A stretch of 64,000 nt of DNA from assembly GCA_027625915.1 (NCBI GenBank), contig JANTQA010000023.1:9982001-10046000 (forward strand), in the 5' to 3' direction. Origin of the DNA: Anaeramoeba flamelloides. Taxonomy: Eukaryota > Metamonada > Anaeramoebidae. Position numbers and translations under genes: made by a program. The notes beneath the pieces were generated by a model, which saw only the letters and a list, made by a program, of their open reading frames with translations, did no database searches and was not told the DNA's origin. Shown here in pieces: positions 44,601 through 53,759 of this stretch. How positions within the stretch are numbered: the stretch's first letter is position 1; each line of letters starts with the position of its first letter.

Positions 44601-47600
44601 TATAGATCTGAAAAGAGATGAAAATTCATCAAATTTTTAAAAATTATGTTTCATAAATATGTTGTAAGAAAATAAAAAGAAAAAAAGAGTAATTCTTACG
44701 TTTCCATTCTAGACATAGGATCAATTCTTTCTCTCAAATCGCGTAATTCTGGTTCCATTTTCATTAATTTTGAAAACCATTTTTTTCTATCAACATTTGT
44801 TTTTTCACTCATGAGGGCTAATTGTGGATAGTTTTTTTTAAAAAAAAAAATATTTTGATCATAAAATCAAGAAATTAAAAAGATTACAATTAAATTTTTG
44901 TAAATGATTTATTAATTTAATTAAAGATAAAAGAAATTATATTTATTTAAAAAAATTAAATAAAATTTATATTTTTTTTTGATTTATTTGATAAAAGGTG
45001 ATGCAGAATCCAAAAAATTTTCATAAAGCAATCTTAGAAAAGTGATGAAAAGTTTTTAACACACCAAAATTCAATTTTTGAAAAAATAAATCTTATTTAA
45101 TCAATTCTAGGTAAAATACCAAATTAGAAGCAATTCGCTAATTAAAATGTTAACACTTATTTAAAAATTACAATAACCACAAAACAAAAAAATAAAAAAT
45201 TATCAATTCAAATAAATCAAGGGGTTGTTAAAAATTTTTGAGTTGGCAAAACAAAAAAATGCATTTAATAAATGTGTTTGGAATCTATTACAATTATTGA
45301 TCGATCAAATGGTTCGATACCATCAACTAATTTTGTTTGAGTTCTTATATTTTGAACAACAACTCAACTTTAACCTAATATCAATTGTTCGAAAAAATTT
45401 TGATCGAATTAAACAAGTTACGTAATTCAACAAATAAAATGAAAACAAAAAACTAAAAAGATGAAAAAATGATTTTCATATATTTTTAGAAAAATCAAAA
45501 TTATTTTCGATTTTGAATGAAATTGTATTATTTTGATTCTTTGAGTTGTTTTAACTATGTAAATTTTTGAATTTTAATTTAGTAATAACAAGTGTAAAAT
45601 TTTTTTATATTATAAGAAATAAAATCAATTTAATAATTTCCTTTTTGATAAATGAAAGGAAAAAAAAAATTGATCTTTTGTTTCCTAAAAAAAATTATCT
45701 TTTTTGGGTTTCTTAATAAGATCAGAATTTTTTGGCACTTGAAGATAACAAAATTCGTAAGTAAAGAATGTTTTCAATAAAATATTTTAAAATTTTGGCC
45801 TGTTGTTGTGAAAGACTGATCCCTTAAAATAATAAATTAGTTTTTTTTTTTTTATTGAGGAAGAAGTGTAATTTACACTCTAAATGCCCTTATACTTAAA
45901 TTTCCCTTCAGGAATTTAATCTTGAAATCATAGATTTCACAATTATTTATTAACGAAAATAATCAAAATAATAAATTAGTTTTAATTCTTGATCTTATTG
46001 TAAACATGTTTTTGTTTTGAAGAATAAGTTATAAAAATTTTTTTAAAACCTTTGTAATTTTTCCGATAATAAACAAAAATTTTTATTCTAATTTCCCAAA
46101 ATCATGTTTCATTGCAATGGGTAGAAAAAACAAAAAGTTCTTGATTCAATAAAAAAAAAAAAAATTATCTCATTAATTGTAAATTGACTCTTCATAATTC
46201 GAAACTTTTAGATAAAAATAAATTTTATTTTAATACCATAATCAAATTAACCTAATCCCTATTTTGTCTCAAAGTTAAAGAAGGAAGCCTAATTAAATTT
46301 CAAAAAAAATATTATTTCCAACCAATTTTCTTTGATCTATCTATTAATCATTACAAATTACCATAATTTCAAAATTTTATACAATAGTCGCAGAAGGAAC
46401 CTTAAGTAATAACCAGAAATATCATTTCTAACTGGTTTTAGGAAGATTTTTGTGCCTTTTCAACAAATAATTATCGGAATATTTGGGAATTTGAAATAAA
46501 AGTTTTTGTTTATTAATCGGAAAATAATAGTAATTGGAATTTAACAGTCTTATTGAAAAGAATTTTTGAGACTATATTTGAAATTTCTTTTTACAAATAT
46601 GTATTTTTCATTAAAACATTAATAGCACAGAAGAAAAGTTTAAAACAAAATAAATACAGGTAACTTTTTGTGTCAAAAGTAAAAAAAAAAAAAAAATACA
46701 CCCCAAAAGAATAAGAAATTGTTTTTTCAGCCGAGAATAGATTATAATAGAAATATTGTGAATAGTCTTTTTAACTTATTTTATTGTTTCTTCGTTGAAA
46801 AGGTTTATTTGTAGATTGGATACTGTTCCTCTACCGATTGTTTTGTAGAAAATTTTGCTTATTTGAAATATTAAAGAAAGAATTTTTTGTTTTTTTTTAC
46901 ATTGGCAGCACAATTTTCATACAACTAACTGAGAAGATCCTTAACTAATTTTGTCATTAAATTCTGGTTGTTAATTTGTCTCTTTAATTTCTTAATTCAA
47001 AGAATCTTTGGATAATTAAATTTGTCTCAAAAAAAAAAAAAAAAAAAATTTTCTGCATTTTTGTATGTTATGATATCATAAAAAGAAAAGAATTAGTGAT
47101 CGTTCGATAAAACAAAACTTATGACAATGAAATAAACTCCAAAGTTAAAACAGATTCCCCCAGCTCGTATTTTAAGAATGAGTTTTTTGGGGTAAAAAAA
47201 GGTACTTTTGTAATTAAAACATTTTTCTTCCACTTTTTAAAATTTTTTCATTTAAATCAGCGATCTTTTTTAAAAGAAAAAGACCTTTATTCCTTATTAC
47301 TTTGAATTAAACAATTATAATTTTTATTTAGGACTAAAAAAGTGTTGGTTGAAAATAATTTCTACAAGGTGGGTGTCCAAACTTTGAAAAAAATAAAAAA
47401 ATTTTTGTTAATTTTGAGAATTTACCTTTTTTTTTTTCTTCTTCGATCCCTTGTATTTTTTTTTTTTTATTAAGATTATTTGTTGTAATTTCTTCCTCTT
47501 CTTTTTCTTTTTCGTCATCTTCTTCTTCAGTAACATTGTCGTCCTTAATATAATTAATATTTTCATCAAAAATGTTTTCCAGATCTTTATCAAATTTTTC

Positions 47601-47897
47601 GATTTCTATTTGTAATTTCAGCTCCTTTGGTGGTTGTATTTCTTCTTGTTGTGTTTCTTGTTGGTTTTGTTTGTTTTGTTGTTTTTGTTCGTTTTTTTGT
47701 TCGTCTATTTGTTCGTTTGTTTCTACTTTTGTATTCTCTTCCACTTTCTCATTTGTTGATGGAGTGTTATTTAGACTTTGGTCAATTAATTGAAGTGCTT
47801 CGTTTTTTATAGATTCAATTGATTCAAAACCTATTTCTTTTAAGAAATCGTTGGCGCCCAATGGCCCTAATTGAGCAATTTCATTTTCATTACTCAT
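32697..47897 (-). CDS. LisH-like / RasGEF_N / RasGEF protein (727 aa, 6 exons)
   Basis: Inferred exons: 47897-47426, 44817-44700, 42636-42491, 38444-38282, 37099-36472 and 33353-32697. Phases agree throughout and the total is 728 codons with TAA. Exon 1 encodes a Gln/Glu-rich, partly coiled N-terminus (MSNENEIAQLGPLGANDFLK) with no CAP-Gly. Exon 2 holds KKWFSKLMKMEPELRDLRER, matching WVTKLMNNHPDLLVLREK of the paralogue. Exon 3 holds the LisH-like ALQFIMQHLMSMGY..KQTGIK. Exon 4 holds YLLNSRLQTIVRTALREI. Exon 5 holds the RasGEF N-terminal domain (FIKTFLMTYQSFTTPKILLY) and IARQLTLIEFEIYSKI. Exon 6 is the rest of the CDC25 catalytic domain (ELLNLAWSK, LNNFNGVMSIISGL, IPYLGTYLTDLTFIEEG). It is predicted to be a Ras-family exchange factor. 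Introns total about 13 kb and are packed with repeats. The acceptor of exon 4 follows an A-tract and is the least certain junction. Confidence 0.8.
33600..33790 (+). mobile_element. LINE fragment, copy 4
   Basis: The plus-strand frame reads CTLFIKYEHKGILENIDQFL followed by WLYPSFEKGRLIFKKKLKDI. This aligns with CQLCKINKDLDIIEDLDHFL and WNCPAYENNRKIW of LINE copy 1. Only the 3'-terminal coding part remains. Confidence 0.65.
33840..34440 (-). repeat. Family C, copy 2 (inverse orientation)
   Basis: An M-type hairpin at 33845-33910 leads to CCGCCGTTAG, then hairpins on AATTTC..GAAATT. Two 48-bp units follow in inverse orientation (CAATCAATAGATTTTCGTTA and AAATCAATAGATTTTCGTTA). The CTTTAGAAATAAAC hairpin, CTAGAACACTTC and finally GCTAGGCACTCTATGGTACT complete the copy. 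The order mirrors copy 1. Confidence 0.7.
34490..35650 (-). mobile_element. LINE fragment, copy 2 (decayed reverse transcriptase)
   Basis: Minus-strand translation shows reverse transcriptase motif A (VTIDIKKCFDKISH, about 35360-35410), motif B (VYQGDPL, about 35250-35275) and motif C (VQVFADDLILIMEG, about 35150-35190). The thumb follows (LLYGLLIFNLTQKYFDSIDV, about 34800-34880). There are several stops and frameshifts. It belongs to the same family as copy 1 (FADDLILIM; LLYGLEIFDFT) and keeps more of the 5' side. No endonuclease is seen. Confidence 0.8.
35725..36085 (+). mobile_element. LINE fragment, copy 5
   Basis: Plus-strand frames give NYLNRY, then SEFCKLCKNN, then NNSKIWISELKKI, then a terminal ESLKQFPNKSLSN. 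These correspond to NYLNRYSYFMNKN, SQFCQLCKIN, NNRKIWISELEKN and ESIIRFLNSSLG of LINE copy 1. It is the 3' end only, decayed, and abuts family C copy 3. Confidence 0.65.
36085..36380 (+). repeat. Family C, copy 3
   Basis: It starts AGAAGTGCTACAGAGTTCAT, then CTAACGGCAGCTTTCTTGAG, GTGTTCTAGG, the CTAAAGTAAAAAAAACCTAA junction and three tandem units of about 48-50 bp, each with GAAAATC-YATT-GATTTTC. It lies about 90 bases from the exon-5 donor of the RasGEF gene. Confidence 0.75.
38881..39198. mobile_element. Fold-back element S
   Basis: The inverted arms are GTAGATATTTGTAGATTCTC (38889 on) and GAGAATCTACAAATATCTAC (39161-39180). Outer similarity is CAGGG (left arm) against CCCCGA (right arm). 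It has no open frame. Confidence 0.65.
39358..40920. mobile_element. Fold-back element F (arms about 70 bp)
   Basis: The left arm 39358-39430 (AGTGAGAAAAATACCGG, TTTTTAATTGTGAATATTAG) is inverted at 40850-40920 (CTAATATTCACAATTAAAAA, TACGGTATTTTTTTCACT). The 1.4-kb interior has short frames only and no transposase was recognised. Confidence 0.6.
41100..41450 (+). repeat. Repeat family J, copy 2
   Basis: It shares AAAATGTTAACA, AACAAAGAAATTTGTGTATTGGT-like sequence and TATTGATCGATCAAATGGTT with copies at 45040-45600, 55920-56480 and (partial) 3190-3315. Confidence 0.65.
41478..41885. mobile_element. Fold-back element E
   Basis: The left arm CAGGAAAAAAAGTTCAGCAC, ATAATTTTTAATTGG, AATCTTAATAGAAACTGAAA is inverted at the right end (41885 leftwards) with about two mismatches over the first 65 bases. 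It is 408 bp with no open frame. Confidence 0.75.
43638..44395. mobile_element. Fold-back element G
   Basis: Arms AAATATTCCCGAAAATACCC and its inverse GGGTATTTTCGGGAATATTT bound the element. Similarity continues inward (TTTTTTAACTATGAAAAAAC / ACACTTTATG). The left arm carries an extra duplicated GAAAATACCCGAAAATT block. It lies in intron 2 of the second RasGEF gene. Confidence 0.7.
45040..45600 (+). repeat. Repeat family J, copy 3
   Basis: It is highly similar to 55920-56480 over its length (TTTTAACACACCAAAATTCA, TTATTGATCGATCAAATGGT, ATTTTGAACAAC). It lies in intron 1 of the second RasGEF gene. The short frame at 45225-45425 is part of the repeat, not a gene. Confidence 0.75.
45840..45960 (+). 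repeat. Repeat K, copy 2
   Basis: AGGAAGAAGTGTAATTTACA followed by TTATACTTAAATTTCCCTTC and AAATCATAGATTTCAC; similar to 48660-48755 and 17210-17300. Confidence 0.6.
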
Positions 47898-48398
47898 TAT
47901 CGAATAAAAGCAAAGGTAAAGTGTTTCTAAAAAAAAATGATTGGAAATTTTTGAAATTCAAGTTTTTCTTATTAGAAGGTAAAGAGTGATAGAAAAGAGA
48001 AAAAAAATTATTTGTATATATACAAAATCTAAACAAACAAATATATTCAAAGTCATCAAGAATTCAAAGATTAAAAAAATATTTTCATAAGAAAATAAAT
48101 TCAAAGGTGGAAAAATAACTGATTTTTTTATGTCTTTTTCATTTTTGGATCATTTGAAAATAAAAAAGGAATTTATTTTCTTTTTTGTCTTTCTGAATAT
48201 AAGTACAACTAGGGAATTTTGTAGAAATATTTGAGTAGCAACCAAAGTATTACAAAACAATTGATTAAATTCAAAAAAATTAAATAAAAAACAATTAAAA
48301 TCAAAAAGTGTTTATTTATTTTAACAGTTTCAATTTGACGAAATATAAAATAATTCAAATTTTGTGTATGGAATTTACAAGTTCATAAAGTTTGGTGG

Positions 48399-48437
<39 letters not shown>

Positions 48438-49766
48438 GTTTGTGAATCTCTCTTCTCTTCTATTTGAAAGTTGGATTATTTCTTAAAAATTTGAAAGCTC
48501 AATAATTTATATATTTTTATTTAGTTGATTAGTATCTTCTCTGGGGGGGGGTAGTAAGTTTCAATAGTCACAAGGAGTATACTTTTATTTTTTTTTTTTT
48601 TTTTTGCGTTTATCAGAATATTTAATTTTTTTATAATTAATTTGTAAGGTTATTATTATTAAAGGAAGAAGTTGAAATTATACTCCAAATATACTTTTAC
48701 TTAAATTTCCTCAAAGATAATTTAACAGTAAAATCATAGATTTCACGATTTTTCAAGGGAAACACATACAATTTTTTTATGTTTAAAAAGAAAAAACAAA
48801 AAATTGAAAAGAAAAAAAAAAGAAAAAGAAATTAAAAAAGGGTTTATAAGAAGCACTTGGTTAAAAATCAAAAAAAAAAAAAAAAAAAAACAATGTTATC
48901 TTTCATTAAAGACTCCCAAAAATCACAGCCACGATACTACATGATTGATTTAATTTAATTTGTTAATTGATCATATTGTTCATTCGGGATAATTATTTAA
49001 TTTTTTTCATATCATTTTTTTTTTTCTGATTTTACCTTAAAACTTTGACCATTTTTAGCCTTTGAATTTTTCTTTTTTATTTCCAAGTTACTCATACTTT
49101 CATGTTTAAGTAACTCAAATGTTAACAAGTAATCACTTAATCTTTTGCTTTGTTAACTCTTCTTCCCAATAAAAAGAAAATCCAACCGTCAAAAAAATGG
49201 AAAAAAATAAAAAAAAAAGAACAATTATTTTTAAAAGGAGTTGATAAAAAATTACTATTTAAAAAACTCAGTGAACAAGTTCTTGTATTCATTAAGAACA
49301 GTAATCATTGCACAACACTATGATAATTCTTCTTTACCAACTATACTGGTTTCAAAAAAAAAAAAAAAAAAATGTAAAAACTATAATAAAAAAAATAAAA
49401 AGTTGAAAAAAATTTATTAATCTTTGAATACTGGATCATAATCACTTAAACAAACATTAATACTAAGTATATTTGTTGTGTATTATAAAAACATTGTGTA
49501 TTCCCATAGTTAAATTATAACTAAATTTTGACTCAATTTTTCACAACTTTTTTTTTTTTTTTGAAATCTCACGAATTTGTAGTTGATAGTCATTTTTTAA
49601 TAGTTTCTGAAATTATGAAAAATATTACAAAAAAACAAAAAAATACGGATAATCTACATAGTCGTGATAGGATAATTTAAAAACTAATTTTTCGGTTTGT
49701 CATTAAAAATATAATATTGATGATAACCCCGATTTATTATAAATTAAGAGAATGTCAATTTTCAAT
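47898..49766. other. Intergenic between the two tandem minus-strand genes
   Basis: It contains a (TA)n run at 48402-48434, a rare G9 run at 48543-48551, repeat K copy 3 (48650-48760) and repeat P copy 2 (inverse, 48880-49090). The promoter of the RasGEF gene should lie close to 47900. No motif could be assigned. Confidence 0.55.
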
Positions 49767-52700
49767 TTAATCTTTATCTTTTTCATTATTAATGTCATCG
49801 TTTAAAGGGGAATTAATAATTGGATTTGTTTTCATTTGATTTTGATCTGTTTTTATTTCTTTCATTTCTAAATCTGAACCTGAACCAGAACTTGAACTTG
49901 AACTTGAAACAGAATTATTGTCAGATTTCTCATTAAAATTCTTTTCAGGTTTATTATCCCCATCTAATTGGTTTTTTGAGAGATTATGATCGTCCTCATC
50001 ATCATCATCATCATCATCGGTCTCAGTATCCGAATCGGTATCATTTTTCTTCTTCTCATCATCAATCGAACCACTGGTCTTTTTTTTCTTAAACTTTGTT
50101 ATATTTTTTATTTTATAATACATATGTTTTAAATTTTTTCTAGTTCCCATAAAGGTGATAATACCACCACAGAGATAAAATATAAAAAACAAAATACTTT
50201 TTGTTTCAGCGATGCCTGATGACACGACGGAAAATAAAATCATATTCAAGCCAAAGGCAATCAAATCTTCTGGGCTAATTTTTTCCCAATGAGATTTTAT
50301 ATTTCGTTCTTTGTTATTTTTCGGGATAATGGTGTGGTATGGTCGAAATATTAATATGATTGTATTCATCATGAGAATGATTATCAGCAAAATGGTTAGC
50401 AAGATATTGTGTGAGGTTGTGGTGGAAATGAAAATAGGGGTGATGACGAGTAAAAACTTGTAACCGAATTTGGGTATTTCCCACCAAAATCTATTTCTTT
50501 TATAGTGTTTCCATAGCCATCCAAAACGCTTGTACCAATACTCTGAAAAGTCGTGTTTCTTTGCAACAAATAGAATGCTGATTAGAATGAGCGGGATGAT
50601 TGCGGCATAAAAAATCAAAAGGAAGACAAACCAGGGGTAGAAAGATTTATATCTCTGGTCGTCTGTGGTGATATCTGGGAAATAGTCGAGGGTGTATTTT
50701 TTGATTCCCTTCTGCCAAGTTCTTTGGAAGGGCTGCGAGCAAACGATCACCTCAGGAATATACATGATTCGAAACCCCTGGGTTGTGTAATACAGAGTTC
50801 TGGCCTTTATGAAATCCCAATTTTTCTTCCCGTTTTTTCTGAGCTTGGATATAATTATTAAAAAGGACAAAACGATCACCCAAAGCAGAATTAAGCCGAA
50901 GGGCAGCAGCACCATGATTAAATATTCTGTATAGAAGTTGAAATGCTCAAAGCAATCGGGGCTGACAAAGGTGGAGATTTCAAAGTTAAATATGGAGGTA
51001 ACAGAAACTATATTGGAGTCGATATAGGCTGGCCACTGGATGTTCATTATTAAGACACCGGCGAGCAATTGCAAGAAGGTGATATAAATCCCAAAAATGG
51101 GGTTTCTCTTGATCACCTTGACCTTTTCTTCAATTTTGCGCAATCGCAGAATCAGTATGATGATTAGCAGGGCGATGAAAACCCAGACTAAGATAAAATA
51201 AGGCGATTGGCATTCTTTGCATTCGGCATTCTTTAAATAATGCCCTTCGATGCATTTGGAGCAAAAGCTGTCTGGATCCCTTCCGTCGGAGCATGTATTG
51301 CCACCTAGGCAAATTCCGGGGATACCGCATTTCAGGCAGTAAGTGAGGCCCACTTCGTTATTGAAGGTATCCGCCCCACAGGGCTGGCATTTGGAATCGA
51401 TTCCATCTTTGTAATACCCCTTTTGGCACTCGACGCATGAGTCCTGCATGTCGTTGCCCTCATACCCAACGGGGCAATATGTGCAGCTTGTCGAGTTAAT
51501 ATCTGTCGAAACTTGGTTTTCGGGGCACTGGACGCAATCATACGAGCTGGTTAATCCCTCTTGGTTTGAATATGTGCCCGTCGGGCAGGGCCAACAGGAA
51601 TCCCGTGATTTGGATCCCATTTGCTCGTTGTAAAAGCCCGCGTTGCACTGGATGCAATCCGTTTTATTGGGGACACCCTCCAAATCATTCCAGGTGCCGC
51701 GGGGGCAATAGTAGCATGCAGCTTCAAAGCTGCTCGCTGCCTCTCTGATACCGTATGTGCCTGCGGGGCATTTGTTGCATTCGGTTGAGGCGCTTTCCAC
51801 GGAATAGCTCCCCATTTGGCAGTTCTTGCACCCCGTGGAACCCTCGTCGTTTTGGTATGTGCCCGTGTCACACCCGAGGCAAATTGATGCTCCCTCGTGT
51901 GCGGAATAATGGCCAACATCGCAATTCTGGCACTCCGTCTGCCCCTCTTGGCTTTGGTATTTGCCGCTGCTGCATGGCATGCATTGGCTTTGGCCAGTTT
52001 CGTTTTGGTACGTGCCCCTGAGGCACGCAAGGCACAGTGTTTGCTTCGTTTCGTTTTGGAATTTCCCCTCTTCGCACTGCTTGCAAGTCGATTGGCCAAG
52101 TTCGTCCTGGTATGAGCCCTCCGGGCAATCGAGGCATAAATCTGAGGTGTTGGCCCCCGTTAGGTCCGAAAAGGTCCCAATGGGGCATTGCTTGCAAACA
52201 GTCTGGCCCTCTTCATCCTGGTAGGTGCCCTCTGTACACAGCAGACAGAGATCGATCGAGGTGACACCGGTTTTTTTGGAGTTGGTGCCAACGGGGCATT
52301 TTTTACAGCTCTCCTGGCCGCTTTCGTCCTGGTAGGTGCCCTCGGGGCAGCTTAGGCAGATACGCGTCGAATTGAGGTACTCACCTTCCTTGCACACACA
52401 GTCGTCGATCGCAGTCGAATTGTAGATCTGTGCGAAGACACCCTCCGAGGAGCCGTCCTGATCATAGCTTTGCCATGCGATCACAAACTTCTCTCCGCTC
52501 GCGCCAATCGCGCCAACCGTTGAGTACTGCTGATCGTAGAGCGTGTAATTGTTGACAAGAAATTCTTCGCCGATCTTGGATCTGTCGCTTGATTGGAATT
52601 TCTGGGCATAGAGGCCCCACGAAGATCCGTCTTGCCCAAAGCTGTCCCACGTGATAATAAAGTCTGTGTCATCATTTATCGACGCAACATTGCAATTCTC

Positions 52701-53702
52701 CTGGGAGTTGGCTGTTTCGTTGTTTGCTTGGAATTCGCTTCCGATCTTGGCCCCCGTCGCTGCGTCGAACATCTGCGCGAAAATGCCGTAATTGTCGCCG
52801 TCCTGGCCCGAGCTTTCCCAGCAGACCAGGAATTGATCCAGGCTTGCAAAATAGGCAATCGATGGGTTTTTTTGGGTATTTGCTGTGTAATCGTTGACCT
52901 GGAATTCGCTCCCGCTCTTCGCCCCCGTCGCTGCGTCGAACATCTGCGCGAAAATGCCGTAATTGTCGCCGTCCTGGCCCAGGCTTTCCCAAACGATAAT
53001 GTATTTGTCCTCGTTTAAGGCGCTAACCTTGGGATAATTTTGATCTGTGTCGGTGTAATTGTTGACCATGAATTCACTCCCGCTCTTGGCACCCGTCGCT
53101 GAATCGAACGTCTGCGCAAAAACCCCAAAGCCGCTTTCGTCGGGCTCTTGATTAAAGCTGGCCCACGCAACCACAAACTTATCGTTGGAGACGTAGTCAA
53201 GAGACACATACTTTTGGTCGCCGCTTGTTGCGTTCGTGACGAGAAACTCTCCACGAATTTTGGATCCGTCGGTTGCATTGAGAACTTGCGCGTAGATGCC
53301 GTTGTATGATCCGTCTTGCCAGTTGCTTTGCCACCCAACCAGAAACTCTCCGTCTTCGTCGCCAGAAGAGAACGACGCTACGTCTGGAAGCATTTGCTGA
53401 TCGGCCGTATAGCTATTGACCGTGACTTCCTCGCCGATTTTGCTTCCGTCCGTGGAATTAAAGATCTGCGCAAAGATCCCTTCTTGATCACCGTCCTTGT
53501 AAAAGCCCTGGTAAACGACAATAAAGCGTTCGCCTAAAGACGCGAAGGCAGCATACGACTGCGAATTCGTCACAAAGGTGTTGACCTGGAATTCGTTTCC
53601 TAGAGTCAGCGGCTGAAGCCTGCATTTGCGCTTTTCGCTCCCACTGACATGGGCCGTGAAAACAAAGAGTAGAACAAGTAGCACCACTTTCAATTTTATC
53701 AT
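49767..53702 (-). CDS. Secreted-repeat / cysteine-rich / multi-pass membrane protein (about 1311 aa)
   Basis: The frame extends upstream, but the codon at 53756 is TTG. ATG 53702 gives a classical signal peptide (MIKLKVVLLVLLFVFTAHVS); ATG 53738 is the alternative. The ectodomain starts with seven repeats of about 55-60 residues (about 53600-52410) of the form F-V-V-W-x-S-x-G-QDG-x-x-x-G-I-F-A-Q-x-F followed by G-S-E-F-x-V-N. About fourteen ephrin-receptor/GCC2-GCC3-type cysteine repeats follow (about 52410-51230; unit CPEGTYQDE.GQ..CK.C). About eight membrane segments (51200-50130) come next, including FILVWVFIALLIIILIL and ILLTILLIIILMMNTIILIF. An acidic/Ser-rich cytoplasmic tail ends the protein. 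There are many N-glycosylation sequons. It is probably a cell-surface receptor or adhesin with a transporter/channel-like C-terminus; the ligand is unknown. The 5' half is very GC-rich compared with its surroundings. No introns are apparent. Confidence 0.85.
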   Translation of the reverse strand: MIKLKVVLLVLLFVFTAHVSGSEKRKCRLQPLTLGNEFQVNTFVTNSQSYAAFASLGERFIVVYQGFYKDGDQEGIFAQIFNSTDGSKIGEEVTVNSYTADQQMLPDVASFSSGDEDGEFLVGWQSNWQDGSYNGIYAQVLNATDGSKIRGEFLVTNATSGDQKYVSLDYVSNDKFVVAWASFNQEPDESGFGVFAQTFDSATGAKSGSEFMVNNYTDTDQNYPKVSALNEDKYIIVWESLGQDGDNYGIFAQMFDAATGAKSGSEFQVNDYTANTQKNPSIAYFASLDQFLVCWESSGQDGDNYGIFAQMFDAATGAKIGSEFQANNETANSQENCNVASINDDTDFIITWDSFGQDGSSWGLYAQKFQSSDRSKIGEEFLVNNYTLYDQQYSTVGAIGASGEKFVIAWQSYDQDGSSEGVFAQIYNSTAIDDCVCKEGEYLNSTRICLSCPEGTYQDESGQESCKKCPVGTNSKKTGVTSIDLCLLCTEGTYQDEEGQTVCKQCPIGTFSDLTGANTSDLCLDCPEGSYQDELGQSTCKQCEEGKFQNETKQTLCLACLRGTYQNETGQSQCMPCSSGKYQSQEGQTECQNCDVGHYSAHEGASICLGCDTGTYQNDEGSTGCKNCQMGSYSVESASTECNKCPAGTYGIREAASSFEAACYYCPRGTWNDLEGVPNKTDCIQCNAGFYNEQMGSKSRDSCWPCPTGTYSNQEGLTSSYDCVQCPENQVSTDINSTSCTYCPVGYEGNDMQDSCVECQKGYYKDGIDSKCQPCGADTFNNEVGLTYCLKCGIPGICLGGNTCSDGRDPDSFCSKCIEGHYLKNAECKECQSPYFILVWVFIALLIIILILRLRKIEEKVKVIKRNPIFGIYITFLQLLAGVLIMNIQWPAYIDSNIVSVTSIFNFEISTFVSPDCFEHFNFYTEYLIMVLLPFGLILLWVIVLSFLIIISKLRKNGKKNWDFIKARTLYYTTQGFRIMYIPEVIVCSQPFQRTWQKGIKKYTLDYFPDITTDDQRYKSFYPWFVFLLIFYAAIIPLILISILFVAKKHDFSEYWYKRFGWLWKHYKRNRFWWEIPKFGYKFLLVITPIFISTTTSHNILLTILLIIILMMNTIILIFRPYHTIIPKNNKERNIKSHWEKISPEDLIAFGLNMILFSVVSSGIAETKSILFFIFYLCGGIITFMGTRKNLKHMYYKIKNITKFKKKKTSGSIDDEKKKNDTDSDTETDDDDDDDEDDHNLSKNQLDGDNKPEKNFNEKSDNNSVSSSSSSSGSGSDLEMKEIKTDQNQMKTNPIINSPLNDDINNEKDKD
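52410..53610 (-). repeat. Seven tandem WxSxGQDG coding repeats
   Basis: Repeats 4 and 5 are almost identical in DNA for about 80 bases (52745-52825 and 52915-52995), both encoding GQDGDNYGIFAQMFDAATGA. This indicates recent duplication or gene conversion, while the outer repeats are diverged. Confidence 0.85.
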
Positions 53703-53759
53703 TTTAGAAAAGCTAAAAATTAAGAAAAATTTTTCCATTATTGGTTTTTTTGACAAATG

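Noticed and set aside
47572-47812. Cys/Ser/Phe-rich frames opposite exon 1 of the second RasGEF gene
   Set aside because: Antisense shadow of the Gln/Glu-rich coding sequence.
51130-53537. Numerous open frames of 60-180 codons antisense or out of frame to the membrane-protein gene
   Set aside because: The high G+C and repeat structure remove stops from other frames. They are rich in Arg/Pro/Ala, match no domain and overlap a clear gene.
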